DNA of 64,000 nt, taken from Aegilops tauschii subsp. strangulata. Its lineage: Eukaryota > Streptophyta > Magnoliopsida > Poales > Poaceae. Made by a program: the position numbers and the translations under genes. The notes beneath the pieces are model-generated. The model was not told the DNA's origin. It ran no database searches and saw only the letters and a list, made by a program, of their open reading frames with translations. This document shows positions 1 to 10,585 of the stretch, piece after piece. Where the stretch lies: positions 223,777,622 to 223,841,621 of the forward strand of contig NC_053039.3 of assembly GCF_002575655.3 (NCBI RefSeq), in the 5' to 3' direction. Position 1 is the stretch's first letter. Each line of letters starts with the position of its first letter.

Positions 1-398
1 CCTCCACCAGCCATATATGCATATAGTTATAGCTGTTATTTGTTCTTTGCTCTATAGTGTTATCTTGCCAGCATATTCCATATGCTGACCTACACAGGCT
101 GCAACGTATTATGTTGCAGAGTTCTCAGACAAAGAGTAAGGTGCGCTAGGTCGTTGTCATGCACTCAGCTATGCCGTTGGAGTTGATGGACTCATTTTCC
201 TTCGATGCTTCCGCAGTTATCTTATTTAGATGGCCTTAAGCCATATTATTGTAATAAGTTCTATTTTGAGACATTCGATGTAATAATGTGTGATTGAAAC
301 TCTGTTATAAATCCTCGAGTACAGTGTGTGTCAGCATTACCAATCCAGGGATGACACTTATACACAGAGATTTGACCATCTGAGGTCGGATCGCTACA
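1..398 (+). repeat. 5' LTR, 3' portion only
   Basis: It is near-identical to 8227-8623 and ends in ...CGCTACA directly before the primer binding site. The upstream part of this LTR, expected to be about 2.4 kb by comparison with the 3' LTR, lies outside the window. Confidence 0.95.
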
Positions 399-401
399 AG
401 A

Positions 402-413
402 TGGTATCAGAGC
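402..413 (+). other. Primer binding site, initiator tRNA-Met type
   Basis: TGGTATCAGAGC starts 3 bases after the LTR end. This is the standard plant initiator-Met primer site used to start minus-strand cDNA synthesis. Confidence 0.9.
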
Positions 414-504
414 ACACGCTGACTGCAGGACGCGGCCACTAAGATAAGCCTTAGGACCCTCTTCTCTACTCATTTCTGACTCTTCTCCATTTTTCACGCT
501 ATAG

Positions 505-1224
505 ATGGAGGACCCAAGGAACAAATTTGCTCAACCGGATGAAAATACACCTTTTGGACGACACTTGAAGGAAGCCACTAGATACTTGAACATCGGGATA
601 CCAAGTTTCATCGGGACCTACACCGCGACTTTACCAGAAGAGGAGCGTTGGATGATTCGAGTTCATGTTCCAGGAAGGACATTCACGCCAGTTACTGAGC
701 CCATAGAGTTTTCCTTTGATGCACCAACCTGGAGTCTAGGAAAGAGCATGGCAGCCCACATCGCCATGGGACGCATCGGCGAAGTATACCACAAGGATCT
801 TAAGGACACCATCTATCAGATATGTGGACGCCATGATGAGAAATGGGAGATGATTTCCACCAGGAAGGACAAGTCCATTGCAGCCTACATCCAGGAGTTG
901 AACCAACACATTCGTCGTCAGGAGAACCAGATGTGCGCCAACATGCTAGACATGAAGAAGGTGATGACCAGGAACATGGAGCTAGAAGAGGAACTCAAGT
1001 CTACACGCGATGGATATGAAGAGGAGATTGCAGTACTACTAGAGAAGAATGAAGACCTGAAGAAGAAGCTGGGAATATTCATGGGAGATCCCGCGCCAGA
1101 GGAGGACAATCACCCAGAAGACTACGTCATCGACGACACCGACTCCGACCTCGATAGCGATGATGATTATGAAGACGAAGCTGGAGCGGATATAATGGAA
1201 TCTTCCACCGATCAAAATTTCTAG
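505..1224 (+). CDS. Extra ORF between primer site and gag, coiled-coil protein of unknown function
   Basis: An uninterrupted 239-residue ORF lies before gag, in a place where most Gypsy elements have only untranslated leader. I do not recognise a named domain. The N-terminal 120 residues look globular. Residues about 125-190 are Glu/Lys/Leu-rich with heptad-like spacing, suggesting a coiled coil. The tail from about 195 is strongly acidic, with runs of D, E and S. The ATG at 505 is the first in frame and comes 91 bases after the primer site. It is intact although pol in the same copy carries many stops, which may be chance for a short ORF or may reflect younger constraint. An accessory structural or nuclear role is possible but only a guess. 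Confidence 0.7.
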   Translation: MEDPRNKFAQPDENTPFGRHLKEATRYLNIGIPSFIGTYTATLPEEERWMIRVHVPGRTFTPVTEPIEFSFDAPTWSLGKSMAAHIAMGRIGEVYHKDLKDTIYQICGRHDEKWEMISTRKDKSIAAYIQELNQHIRRQENQMCANMLDMKKVMTRNMELEEELKSTRDGYEEEIAVLLEKNEDLKKKLGIFMGDPAPEEDNHPEDYVIDDTDSDLDSDDDYEDEAGADIMESSTDQNF

Positions 1225-1421
1225 TCGACCACCAAATTATCAGTAGTATTCCCCCATGTATATAGTAATAGTCCAAGTATTTTGTAACGGTAGTTAGATC
1301 GTTTGTATGCCCTTGTTTGAATTGAGTGGTGTGATATGAATGTGTTTGTCTCATGTGCATATGGGTAGTGATTTCTCTCTAGACCTCACTCTACTCTAAT
1401 CTCTTCCCTCAAACCCATCAG

Positions 1422-2501
1422 ATGCCTCCGAGACGTGACCCCGGATTTGTCTTTCCACCAGAGCTCACTCAGTTGATCCAACAGCAGAATGCCTTGATGC
1501 AGTTGCTAGTCCAGAACCAAGGCAACAACAACAACAACAACAACCCCCCGCCACCACCCCCAGTTGACAACTTAGCCCGTTTTCTGTGGTTGAATCCACC
1601 GGTTTTTTCCAGTAGCACTGAGCCGATTGTTGCTGATGACTGGCTCCGCGGGATTGGAAGGGAGCTAACCATCGCAGGTTGCACAGATGCTGAGAAGGTG
1701 CGCTTTGCCGCACACCAACTGGATGGACCCGTAGCCTCATGGTGGGAGAATTACACAGTCACTTTCCCCATAGCAAATGTCACTTGGGATCAGTTTCAGC
1801 AAGCTTTCCACACATCCCATGTCTCAACTGGAGCAATGAGCATGAAGAAGCGTGAGTTTCGAAACTTACGCCAGGGAAATCATACTGTGGCGCAGTACGT
1901 GGATGAGTTTAGCATGTTAGCCCGCTATGCCCCGGATGATGTGGCCACAGATGCCGCAAAGCAGGAGAAGTTTATGGAAGGGTTGAATGATGAGCTGAGC
2001 ATGCAGTTGATCGTGGCAACATTTGCTAACTACCAGGAGTTGGTAGATAGGGCTCTGATGATTGAAGGCAAGCAGCAACAGATAGAGAGCCGCAAAAGGA
2101 AGTATGGACAGGGGAAGTATAGTTCTGGAGCTCAGCAGAAGCCTCGCTTTACCCCGAACTCGGGAGGACATACCCATCATAACCATGGAGGCCATACTCA
2201 CAATGGAGGAAGCTCACACAACCATAGTGGCCCTAAGAATGGTAACGGGAATGGAGGAAACAACGGACAGAACCGTTTCAACCCCACTACACCCGCCAAG
2301 AAGGATCTAAGTCACATTACTTGTTTCAAGTGCGGGAAGAATGAACACTACGCTACTGAATGTCCTGAAACAAATAATGGAAATGGCAATGGAAGTTCTG
2401 GGAAGAAGCCCAACCCTTTCAATAGAGGACAAGTGAACCACGTTAACGTGGAGGAGGTTGAAGAACAGCCAGATGCAGTTATATGTAAGTTTTTTCATTA
2501 A
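1422..2501 (+). CDS. gag: Gag polyprotein of the chromovirus
   Basis: This 359-residue ORF has the normal gag layout: a disordered Q/N/P-rich N-terminus including polyasparagine and polyproline runs (about residues 36-48), and a retrotransposon gag core (about 60-215) with the typical WWEN and 'FRNLRQGNHTVAQYVDEF' stretches. A basic His/Gly/Asn-rich linker follows, then a CCHC zinc knuckle, CFKCGKNEHYATEC, near residue 305. It would form the virus-like particle and bind the RNA. The reading frame closes at 2501, where the pol frame takes over one base later in phase. In related elements gag and pol are usually one continuous frame, so the break near the T-run at 2490 is probably an indel. Confidence 0.93.
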   Translation: MPPRRDPGFVFPPELTQLIQQQNALMQLLVQNQGNNNNNNNPPPPPPVDNLARFLWLNPPVFSSSTEPIVADDWLRGIGRELTIAGCTDAEKVRFAAHQLDGPVASWWENYTVTFPIANVTWDQFQQAFHTSHVSTGAMSMKKREFRNLRQGNHTVAQYVDEFSMLARYAPDDVATDAAKQEKFMEGLNDELSMQLIVATFANYQELVDRALMIEGKQQQIESRKRKYGQGKYSSGAQQKPRFTPNSGGHTHHNHGGHTHNGGSSHNHSGPKNGNGNGGNNGQNRFNPTTPAKKDLSHITCFKCGKNEHYATECPETNNGNGNGSSGKKPNPFNRGQVNHVNVEEVEEQPDAVICKFFH

Positions 2502-2820
2502 GTCATTTACTGCAATTGTTCTTTTTGATACTGGTGCATCGCATTCATACATATCGAGGGGATTTGTGGATAAGTATAAGTTGCCCACCAAAGTTCTTAA
2601 GACACCTATGTTAGTAAGCTCGCCAGGAGCGGAGTATATGGCAGGCAGAGGATGTTTTCAGATGCCATTGACCATAGGTAGGCATGTTTTCCCCTCAGAC
2701 CTAATAATTTTGGAGTCACAAGGATTGCATGTGATACTAGGCATGGATTGGCCATCGATGTATGGAGGAAACATCGACTGTGCTAGTAAGTCAATTTTAC
2801 TCACCACCCTAGAGGGTTAA
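2488..2820 (+). pseudogene. pol: Aspartic protease segment of pol, out of frame with gag and closed by a stop
   Basis: The active-site motif LFDTGASHSYIS is present, followed by the second conserved hydrophobic block VILGMDWP, as in retropepsins of Gypsy elements. The segment would cleave the Gag-Pol polyprotein. It is shifted by one frame relative to gag and ends at a TAA (2818-2820) that interrupts what is normally continuous coding into the RT region. The catalytic D-T-G itself is intact. Confidence 0.85.
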
Positions 2821-4554
2821 CGGATCAAGTATGTATCTAGGCACGCGCCAAGGAGGACTCAAGTAAATTCACTCTCAGGAGTTGTTCAGGAGGAAGTGCC
2901 TGTTGTGAAGGATTACCCGGATGTATTCCCAGAGGAATTACCAGGCATGTCGCCAGATCGAGACATAGAATTTTTAATAGAGCTGTTGCCAGGCACCAGA
3001 CCAGTATCGAAAAGACCGTATCGGATGCCTGCTAATGATCTGGAGGAGATCAAGAAGCAGATTAAGGAGTTATTGGAGAAAGGTTACATTCGACCAAGTT
3101 CATCACCGCGGGGAGCCCAAGTGCTCTTAGTTGAGAAGAAGGATGGATCTTTGAGAATGGTTGTTGATTATCGTGCATTGAATGAAGTGACGATCAAGAA
3201 CAAGTACCCACTACCGATGATCAATGATTTGTTTGATCAGTTGCAAGGAGCTAAAGTATTCTCCAAGATCGATCTTCGATCAGGATACCACCAGTTGAAG
3301 TTCCGAGAACAGGATATACCTAAGACAGCTTTTTCCACAAGGTACGGGCTATATGAGTACACCGTTATGTCTTTTGGATTGACTAATGCCCCTGCCTATT
3401 TTATGAGTATGATGAACAAGGTGTTCATGGAGTTTTTGGATAAGTTTGTTGTGGTGTTCATTGCTGATATTTTGGTATACTCGAAGAATGAAGAGGAACA
3501 CAAGGAGCATTTGCGTTTAGTTCTCGAGAAGCTCAGGGAACATCAGCTATACGCCAAGTTCAGCAAATGTGAGTTTTGGTTGAAGGAAGTTGGATTTCTT
3601 GGACATGTTATATCAGGAGAAGGTATAGCAGTAGACCCTACCAAGGTTCAGTCTGTCACTGAGTGGTTGGCACCCACCTCAGTTGGAGAGATCCGCAGTT
3701 TTCTGGGACTCGCAGGATATTATAGGAGGTTCATTGAGAATTTTTCCAAGATTGCGAAACCCATGACGGAGTTGTTGAAGAAGGACACCAAGTTCAAATG
3801 GACTGAGGAATGTGAGGCCAGTTTTCAGGAGTTGAAGAAATGTTTGGTTACAGTCCCAGTGCTGACTCTTCCGGATATGCGCAAGGATTTCCAAGTGTAT
3901 TGCGACGCCTCTCGCCTAGGACTTGGAGGAGTACTTATGCAAGATGGAAGAGTTGTTTCATATGCTTCACATCAGCTTCGACCGCATGAGTTGAATTATG
4001 CCACACATGATTTGGAGTTAGCAGTCGTAGTGCACGCGCTCAAGACCTGGAGACATTTTCTGATTGGAAACCATTGTGAGGTATATACGGATCATAAGAG
4101 TTTGAAGTACATCTTCACGCAAAAGGAGCTGAATCTCGGGCAGAGGAGATGGTTGGAATTAATAAAGGATTATGATATTAAGCTGCATTATCATCCAGGA
4201 AAGGCCAATGTCCTAGCAGACGCTTTGAGCCGGAGGAGTTATGTCAATACCCTCGTAAGCGGAGGATTGCAGCAAGAGTTAGTTGACGATCTCAAGGAAC
4301 TTTGTTTGGAAATAGTTCCAAGAGGTTTTGTTGCAGCAATGGAAGTTCAGTCTACATTATTGGGAAAGATTCGAGAAGCACAGAAGGATGATAAGGAAAT
4401 TGCTGAGATAAAGCAGAAGATGAGCAAAGGAAAAGCCAAGGGATTTCGTGAGGATGAGCACGAAACGTTATGGTTTGAGGATCGTGTATATGTGCCCAAT
4501 AATGCGGAGATCAGGAAGTTAATACTTCAGGAAGCTCATGACTCGCCATACTAG
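2821..4554 (+). pseudogene. pol: Reverse transcriptase and RNase H segment of pol with a lost catalytic Asp
   Basis: The frame is open from the stop at 2818 to the TAG at 4552, so any start inside it is artificial. The RT palm is clear: [12 protein letters not shown] (motif A region) and [10 protein letters not shown] (motif B region). The active-site box normally reads F/Y-x-D-D but here reads FIAD: codon 3463-3465 is GCT (Ala) where Asp GAT is expected. RNase H follows with VYCDAS, the [16 protein letters not shown] block, [10 protein letters not shown] and [11 protein letters not shown], so its acidic residues appear retained. With the Asp replaced, this copy should be unable to polymerise DNA even apart from the stops. 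It is followed by the start of the integrase zinc finger. Confidence 0.93.
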
Positions 4555-5493
4555 ATTCACCCTGGAAACACCAAGATGTATTTGGATTTGAAGGACCGTT
4601 TCTGGTGAACAGGTATGAAGAAGGATATTGCCGAGCATGTAGCAGTATGAGATATATGTCAGAGGGTGAAGGCAGAACACCAGAAGCCAGCAGGATTACT
4701 ACAGCCTATGCCGATACCCTAATGGAAGTGGGACAAACTTGGCATGGACTTTATCACCGGATTACCCAGGACACGATCAGGATATGATTCTATTTGGGTA
4801 GTAGTTGATCGCTTGACCAAAGTGGCTCACTTTATCCCAGTGAAAACTATGTACACGAGCGCGAAGTTGGCCAAGATATATATGACCAGGATCGTATGTC
4901 TGCATGGAGTTCCGAGGACCATCGTATCAGATAGAGGAACACAGTTTACTTTGAAGTTTTGGAATCAGCTGCACCAGACTTTGGGTACCAGGCTAGAGTT
5001 TAGTACAACCTTTCATCAGCAGACAGATGGACATACCGAGAGAGTAAATCGGATTCTGGAGGACATGTTGAGAGCTTGTGTGCTAGATTATGGATCTAGT
5101 TGGGATGACAATTTGCCTTATGCACAGTTCTCATACAACAACAGTTATCAGGCCAGTTTGAAGATGGCACCTTTCGAAGCTTTGTATGGGAGAAGGTGCA
5201 GGACACCATTGATGTGGGATGAAGTTGGAGACCGCTAGTTGTTTGGACCATATTTGATCAAAGAGTATGAAGAGAAGGTTAAGTTGATTCGTGATAGACT
5301 GAAGGTAGCTCAGTCCAGGCAGAAGAGTTATGCCGATACCAAACGCAAGGAGGCAGTCTATGAAATCGGAGACAGAGCGTATCTTCGTGTGTCACCTCTA
5401 CGAGGAGTTAAACGATTTGGATTTAAGGGAAAGTTAGCCCCGAGGTTTGTAGGGCTAAGTCGAGTTTTGGAACGTATGGGAGAAGTGGCCTAA
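4555..5493 (+). pseudogene. pol: Integrase segment of pol, broken by several stops
   Basis: The same frame as RT continues through in-frame stops at 4552, 4606, 4648, 4720, 5236 and 5491. The N-terminal HHCC zinc-binding region is hit hardest, and the stop at 4648 falls where one of the zinc-binding cysteines is expected. The catalytic core from 4744 to 5238 is intact: WVVVDRLTKVAHF, TIVSDRGTQFT and FHQQTDGHTERVNR supply the D, D and E residues that carry out strand transfer. The part after 5239 leads into the GPY/F-like C-terminal region. It cannot be made as one protein in this copy. Confidence 0.9.
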
Positions 5494-5832
5494 AGGTTGG
5501 AGTTACCCGAAGGATTGTCAGGAGTTCATGATGTGTTTCACGTTTCCCAGTTGAAGAAGTGCCATGCAGAGATGGCCGATATTCCTCTAAGAGATACACT
5601 GCCCCTGGAAGCAATTCAATTGGACAATTACCTAACCTATGAGGAGAAACCCATCAAGATTCTCGAGTTTGCCAGCCGAGTTACACGCAACAAAGTTATC
5701 AAGTTTTGCAAAGTTCAGTGGAGCCACCATACCAAGGAAGAAGCCACCTGGGAACGAGAAGAAGACCTGCGGAAGGACCACCCACACCTATTTTCTAGCC
5801 AACTCGAATCTCGAGGGCGAGATTCATCTTAA
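5494..5832 (+). pseudogene. pol: Integrase C-terminus with chromodomain-like end
   Basis: After the stop at 5491 the frame continues with HDVFHVSQLKKC, a well-known signature of the integrase C-terminus in plant chromoviruses. It then runs through VTRNKVIKFCKVQWSHH and EATWEREEDL, which match a chromodomain fold (aromatic and W-E residues). The chromodomain is thought to direct integration to particular chromatin. The frame ends naturally at TAA 5830-5832, immediately before the polypurine tract. Confidence 0.88.
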
Positions 5833-5847
5833 GGGGGGGGGTAGGTT
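5831..5847 (+). other. Polypurine tract
   Basis: AAGGGGGGGGG followed by TAGGTT sits directly before the 3' LTR start TGTAACATCCC. This is the expected priming site for plus-strand synthesis. Confidence 0.85.
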
Positions 5848-8623
5848 TGTAACATCCCAATTTTCAATTTGGATGTTATACATAGGTCATCATATCCATA
5901 TCATATTTTATTTGCATTTTGGTTGTGATCCTAGAAATCTTAAGCAACTCAAGGACCCAAGGAGAGAGTTGGAGATTTCACAAGTTTTCATATTTGAATT
6001 TTCTCAAATTTGAAAAGAGGATCAATTTGATTTTACTATTTTTCTCTCCAATTATTTCCAATAATAAAAATAAATGAGAGAAGATAAAATGACTTCTTCA
6101 AAAGAGAGGAATATTGGAGAAGAAATTGTAAAATCAAATTATTATTTTATTCTTATTTTATTTGCTATTTTATTCGAATTCGAAAAAATATGCATTTTTG
6201 AAAATTGCATTTTAGGCCAGAAAAATGTTCATCTTTTCCTAAATATTAGGTTTGGACGGTGAAAATTATTTCTGGTATTTTTAGATTTTTTTTAAATATT
6301 TTGTTAGGATTTTCTTCGCTCGGGCGAAATTTTATTTAAGAAAAAAAAACCTTCGTCGCCCGACTGGGCCGAAGGCCCAGCCGAACCAGGCCGGCCCACC
6401 TCACCCCGCCGCCTTCCTCCTCGCGGGAGGAGTCCCGCGCGCCGCCACTGCTCGGGGAGTCCGAGCCGGACTCCCGTCACTGCCGCCCCCTCCCCCAAGG
6501 CTGCCGCCCCCTGGCCTTTATAAGCCACTCCGCCCCGCCGCCTCCACCTCACCCCGCCGCCCGCAGCCGCCCCGCCTCCTAGCCGCCGCAGCCGCGCCGC
6601 GCCTCGCCGCTCCACCGCAAGATTCCGCTGCCGCCGAAGCCCCGCCGGATTCCGTCGCCACCGTTGACCCGTCGCCGTCGTTGACCGGTTAAAGACCGAG
6701 CGGTTTTTTTCGGTTTCGTTCGGTTTTCTCCCAGTTTATTTTTAGGGTTATGGTTTTTCTCAGTTTTTTCCGTTAAGATCTAATTAGCGGACATTCGTCC
6801 GTTAATCCGCGGTAGCGAATGATTTTTGTTCGTTAGTTTCTGTTAGCGAATGTTCGTTCGTTACGTTTTTCTTTTTATTATATTTTTTGGCCAGGGACCT
6901 ATCCGCGAAAACTTTTATCGCAGTTTAGTCTCTGAACTTCAAACCCTCGCTACTTTTTGCTCGTTTGTCCAAATCCAGTGAAACTGACGCCAAAATCTTC
7001 ATATTGTTCCCCTCTTTTCAGATAATCAACTTGAACATGGTTTTGACAAATTAAAATTTGGTTTCAAGCAGATTTGAATTCGAACTTCTTTTGATCGTAA
7101 TTTGAGTTTCGTAGCTCCGATTTGATTAATTCTTTTTGCAAATCGAAGCTCTTCAGTTGAACTTTCAGTTTGGATCTTTTCTCTTGAGTTTTACCCTTGC
7201 ATGTTATGCTTGAGTGCTTATGTATGCTATTTTTGTTCATGATAGAGTTTCTGGAGTGCGAAGCGTGCTACTACGAGTCACTAGGGTTTTCAGATCTTCA
7301 GCAAGGCAAGTAACACTTTGATCATATCCCTTTTATTACCTAGTTTTTATGCATTAGTTTCAATCCTCAAACACTGCATGGTTAGGATCTGATTAACATG
7401 TGGGTATTGAGAAGTAGTTGATGAGGTAGAACCTATTGTCCTTATTGCAAACCCTGGGAGTTACTTCTACGTTATGCTTATACTGCTATGCTATGCTCGT
7501 AGACGTGGTTTGGTTTGAGTGATCCATGACAGATGTGAGAGTTGTTAATTACTAATGATTAAACTTTATGTGTCTACTTTAATACACATCTGGGTGGATT
7601 GGTTGAGGCACCCTGGAGCACCTAGTGGTTGTCTGGGCACCTGGAGTAATCCAGTGTTGTCCCGGGTTATCCCGGAGTACCCATGTGATCATCCTATGGT
7701 TCGCCACCCAGGCTCAAAGGGATCATAAGATTTTTCATGCTAGAAACATCCATGTGCATCCACAAGCCATTATGGGCTCTAGCATAGTTGAGTAAGTTGT
7801 GGGAAACCTTTCCATGATGGGCTAGCATATGTAGGGGATTGTAGGTGTACCGACCTATCTATCGGTTAAGGGGACCTCTTCGGAAGGACTGTGTCTCAGT
7901 CATCCATTTCTCAAACATCATGTAGTGTGAGAAATTCAACAGAGGAGATCGAGTCTTGTGGGGAAAAGTGCGCAAACGTCTGCAGAGTGTATAAACTAAT
8001 GATGGTTAGCCATGTCCCCGGTTATGGACATCTTGAGTATCTCGTACTTGAAAAATCATTGATTTGATCTCATCACATTACTTAATTAATTTGTTGGGTT
8101 ATAATTATTATTTTGGGATTGAGTTGGAGGAACCTTCTCAATATTTTCAACAAACTTTGTAGTTAAATAAAATATATTCCTTTGTTGTAGGGAAAAACTA
8201 GCTTTATGCAAATGATAACCATAGAGCCTCCACCAGCCATATATGCATATAGTTATAGCTGTTATTTGTTCTTTGCTTTATAGTGTTATCTTGCCAGCAT
8301 ATTCCATGTGCTGACCTACACATGCTGCAACGTATTATGTTGCAGAGTTTTCAAACGAAGAGTAAGGTGCGCTAGGTCATTGTCGTGCACTCAGCTATGT
8401 CTTTGGAGTTGATGAACTCATTTTCCTTTAATGCTTCCGCAGTTATCTTATTTAGATGGCCTTAAGCCATATTATTGTAATAAGTTATCTTTTGAGACAT
8501 TCGATGCAATAAGTGTGTGATTGAAACTCTGTTATAAATCCTTGAGTACTGTGTGTCAGCATTACCGATCCAGGGATGACACTTATACACAGAGATTTAA
8601 CCATTTGAGGTCGGATCGCTACA
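5848..8623 (+). repeat. 3' LTR of the chromovirus (2776 bp)
   Basis: It starts TGTAACATCCC after the polypurine tract and ends CGCTACA, giving TG...CA ends. Its last 397 bp repeat the start of the window. It contains a very GC-rich block (about 6360-6660) around a TATA box and then AT-rich untranslated sequence. I see no real gene in it. Confidence 0.95.
6516..6523 (+). promoter_or_regulatory. Probable LTR core promoter TATA box
   Basis: CTTTATAA sits inside a C/G-rich island about 670 bp into the LTR, followed by C-rich sequence that could be the start region. This is inference from sequence alone. Confidence 0.5.
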
Positions 8624-9619
8624 CTATAGCATATCATTTCCACAATTTATATTGAGCAATATAAGCCATAGAAACTAGAAAACAAGCAAACTATGCATTG
8701 AACATAGAATCTGTCAAAAACAGAACAGTCTGTAGTAATCTGGACAACAACCATACTTCTACTACTCCAAAAATTCTGAAAAATTAGGACAGCTTAGAAA
8801 ATTTCTATATCTATCACTTGTAAAAATTTCAGAATTTTTCCACGTTCCAGTAAAATATAAGAATTTCTGCACTGGAGGCAAAAGTTTCTGTTTTTGCACA
8901 GATTCAAGTCAACTATCATCCACACTATCCCAAGAGCTTTACTTGGCACTTTATTGAAACAAAAGTAATAAAACATGATCACCACAGTAGCATAATCATG
9001 TGAACATACAAAAACAGTAGGTAAAAGTGTTGGTTTGCCTCCCAACAAGCGCTTTTCTTCAATGCCTTTTAGCTAGGCATGATGAGTTCAATGATGCTCG
9101 CATAAAAGATAAGAATTGAAACATAATACGAGCATCATGAATCATAAGTTCCTCTCTCATAATAATTTTTAGTAGCATCATGAATGGATTCATCAATGTA
9201 ACCATCACATAAAACCTTCTTTTCATGATCCACAAGCGTAGAAATTTTATTACTCTCCATATAAGAAAATTTCTTCTCATTCACAATGGTGGGAGTATCA
9301 TATGGAACTCGAATACTATAAATTGTTCCCACATTAAAAGAGTAATGTTCCGGAAAAGTTTAATCATAACTATGACAAGTTTTATAAATATAATCATCAC
9401 TACTTTTAATAACATAAGTATTATCACAATAATCATCATAAGTAGCAACTTGTTCTCATCATAGATAGGGGGCATGCAATCATCATAGCAAATTTGATCA
9501 TTCAAAGTGGGGGGGCTAAAAAGATCATCCTCATTAAACATAGCATCCCAAGCTTGGGAAAAACATTAATTGCAGCAAATAAATTCTCAAACATGTCATT
9601 CTCATCAAACATAGCATCC

Positions 9620-10090
9620 CCAAGGTTATGAACTGTCGTGAAGTTGGCCGGCACGCTGCCCTTGGTTAGCACAAGGGATCCAATCCAATACAACAGGGAA
9701 AGCTTGCAGCAGGTTATGGACAGGACAAATGCCATCTTCAATCTAGTTGAGGACAAGCGGTGCCGCTGGCAGCTCCGGTGTCGTGTTCAACTGCCTCCTT
9801 CTAGCTTTATGCATGCCAGTTCAGTGCATGCGGCTGGTTGTTATGCATGTCCGTTCAGTCATGCGGCAAGCTAGCTAGCACCGGCCGGGCACATTGCAAC
9901 GGCTCAATACAGCTAGCTAGCTAATTTACGTTGTTGCATATAATCGCTTGCCAAACAGGTCACTGTATTCTGAATACTCCAAAAGACACTAGTATGTTAA
10001 AACTGCAGTATCGTGTACCTACATACTAAAATACTGTGGTTTTTGGTTACTTTGGTTTTTACAATACTTCGCTACCAAACATAGCCTTAG
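9620..10090. mobile_element. Probable small DNA-transposon insertion carrying an unrecognised sequence fragment
   Basis: The AT-rich retroelement interior is interrupted by sequence of different composition. The left edge begins CAAGGTTATG and the right edge reads CATAGCCTTAG, so the ends are roughly inverted (AAGGTTATG against AAGGCTATG). The right part, with 'GCTACCAAACATAGCC', looks like the end of a small TIR transposon. Inside, 9638-9790 has an open frame that could be captured coding sequence, but I cannot name it. No clear target duplication was found. Confidence 0.35.
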
Positions 10091-10135
10091 AGTTCAAGTA
10101 CTACCAATCTTCTTAAGTATAAAGAGTTTAAAAGC

Positions 10136-10585
10136 TCAACAAAACAAGGCATAACGGGGTAAAATAGGAATATATACCCACACATAGCTTACTATTGGCA
10201 TATCATAAGCATAATCACTCTCATCATTAATAGTATGAATAGCACCAACGGTATAACAATTGCTATCATCATAATTTGCCAAGTTGGTGCCAAAAAGATT
10301 TCCAAGATTATAAGAAGCATCATTACATTCCCAATCATAATCATCACAACAAGCAATATGCATAACAAAATCATCATCAATAGTGCTCTCGCACATTGTG
10401 CCACAAGACATAAAAGCAATATCATCATCAAGTGCATCATCTTCCACAATTATTTTTGGTTCATTTTCATCAGGCACAACAATAATAGGAGCAACATTAT
10501 TTGGGAGAGATAACTTTTTACCTCTATTCTTTCTTCTTTTCTTCCTCTTCACCACATCATGTGTGGGTTTAATTAATCTTTTCAC
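10136..10585 (-). CDS. Hypothetical acidic protein of the non-autonomous element
   Basis: A 149-residue ORF in the sense direction of the minus-strand element. The N-terminus is basic (RKKRRKNRGKK, residues about 13-24). The rest is rich in Asp, Asn and Tyr with many short-spaced Cys, and resembles no gag or pol domain. The DNA is rich in ATCATCATC-like triplets, so the D/N-rich composition may partly be a by-product of repeats. It sits between the primer site and the interrupted left part, roughly where gag would be in an autonomous relative. It may be the remnant of a longer protein spanning several frames. Function unknown. Confidence 0.35.
   Translation of the reverse strand: MKRLIKPTHDVVKRKKRRKNRGKKLSLPNNVAPIIVVPDENEPKIIVEDDALDDDIAFMSCGTMCESTIDDDFVMHIACCDDYDWECNDASYNLGNLFGTNLANYDDSNCYTVGAIHTINDESDYAYDMPIVSYVWVYIPILPRYALFC

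Larger units (their letters stand above)
1..8623 (+). mobile_element. Ty3/Gypsy chromovirus (Tekay-like) LTR retrotransposon, 5' LTR cut by window edge
   Basis: A plus-strand LTR retrotransposon. The order is the last 398 bp of the 5' LTR, a primer binding site, an extra ORF, gag, protease, reverse transcriptase/RNase H, integrase with C-terminal chromodomain, a polypurine tract, and a 2776-bp 3' LTR. Protease-RT-RNase H-integrase order plus a chromodomain-like tail is diagnostic of Gypsy chromoviruses. A hand alignment of the 398-bp 5' LTR part with 8227-8623 gives about 21 substitutions, mostly transitions, plus small indels (about 5%), so the insertion is old. Pol is inactive: one frameshift, seven in-frame stops and an altered RT active site. 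It appears to have inserted into the minus-strand element that starts at 8624. Confidence 0.93.

Noticed and set aside
402..413. Possible tRNA gene fragments at primer binding sites (also 11448, 34012, 41903)
   Set aside because: Only 12-18 bases complementary to tRNA 3' ends, placed directly after LTRs; no tRNA fold in the neighbourhood.
2896..4554. Independent ORF start at 2896
   Set aside because: The frame is open from 2821 and 2896 is a GTG inside the polyprotein, not a natural start.
6304..6615. Minus-strand ORF of 103 residues in the chromovirus LTR
   Set aside because: Composed of Arg/Gly/Ala runs forced by the GC-rich promoter block; opposite to the element and without a domain.
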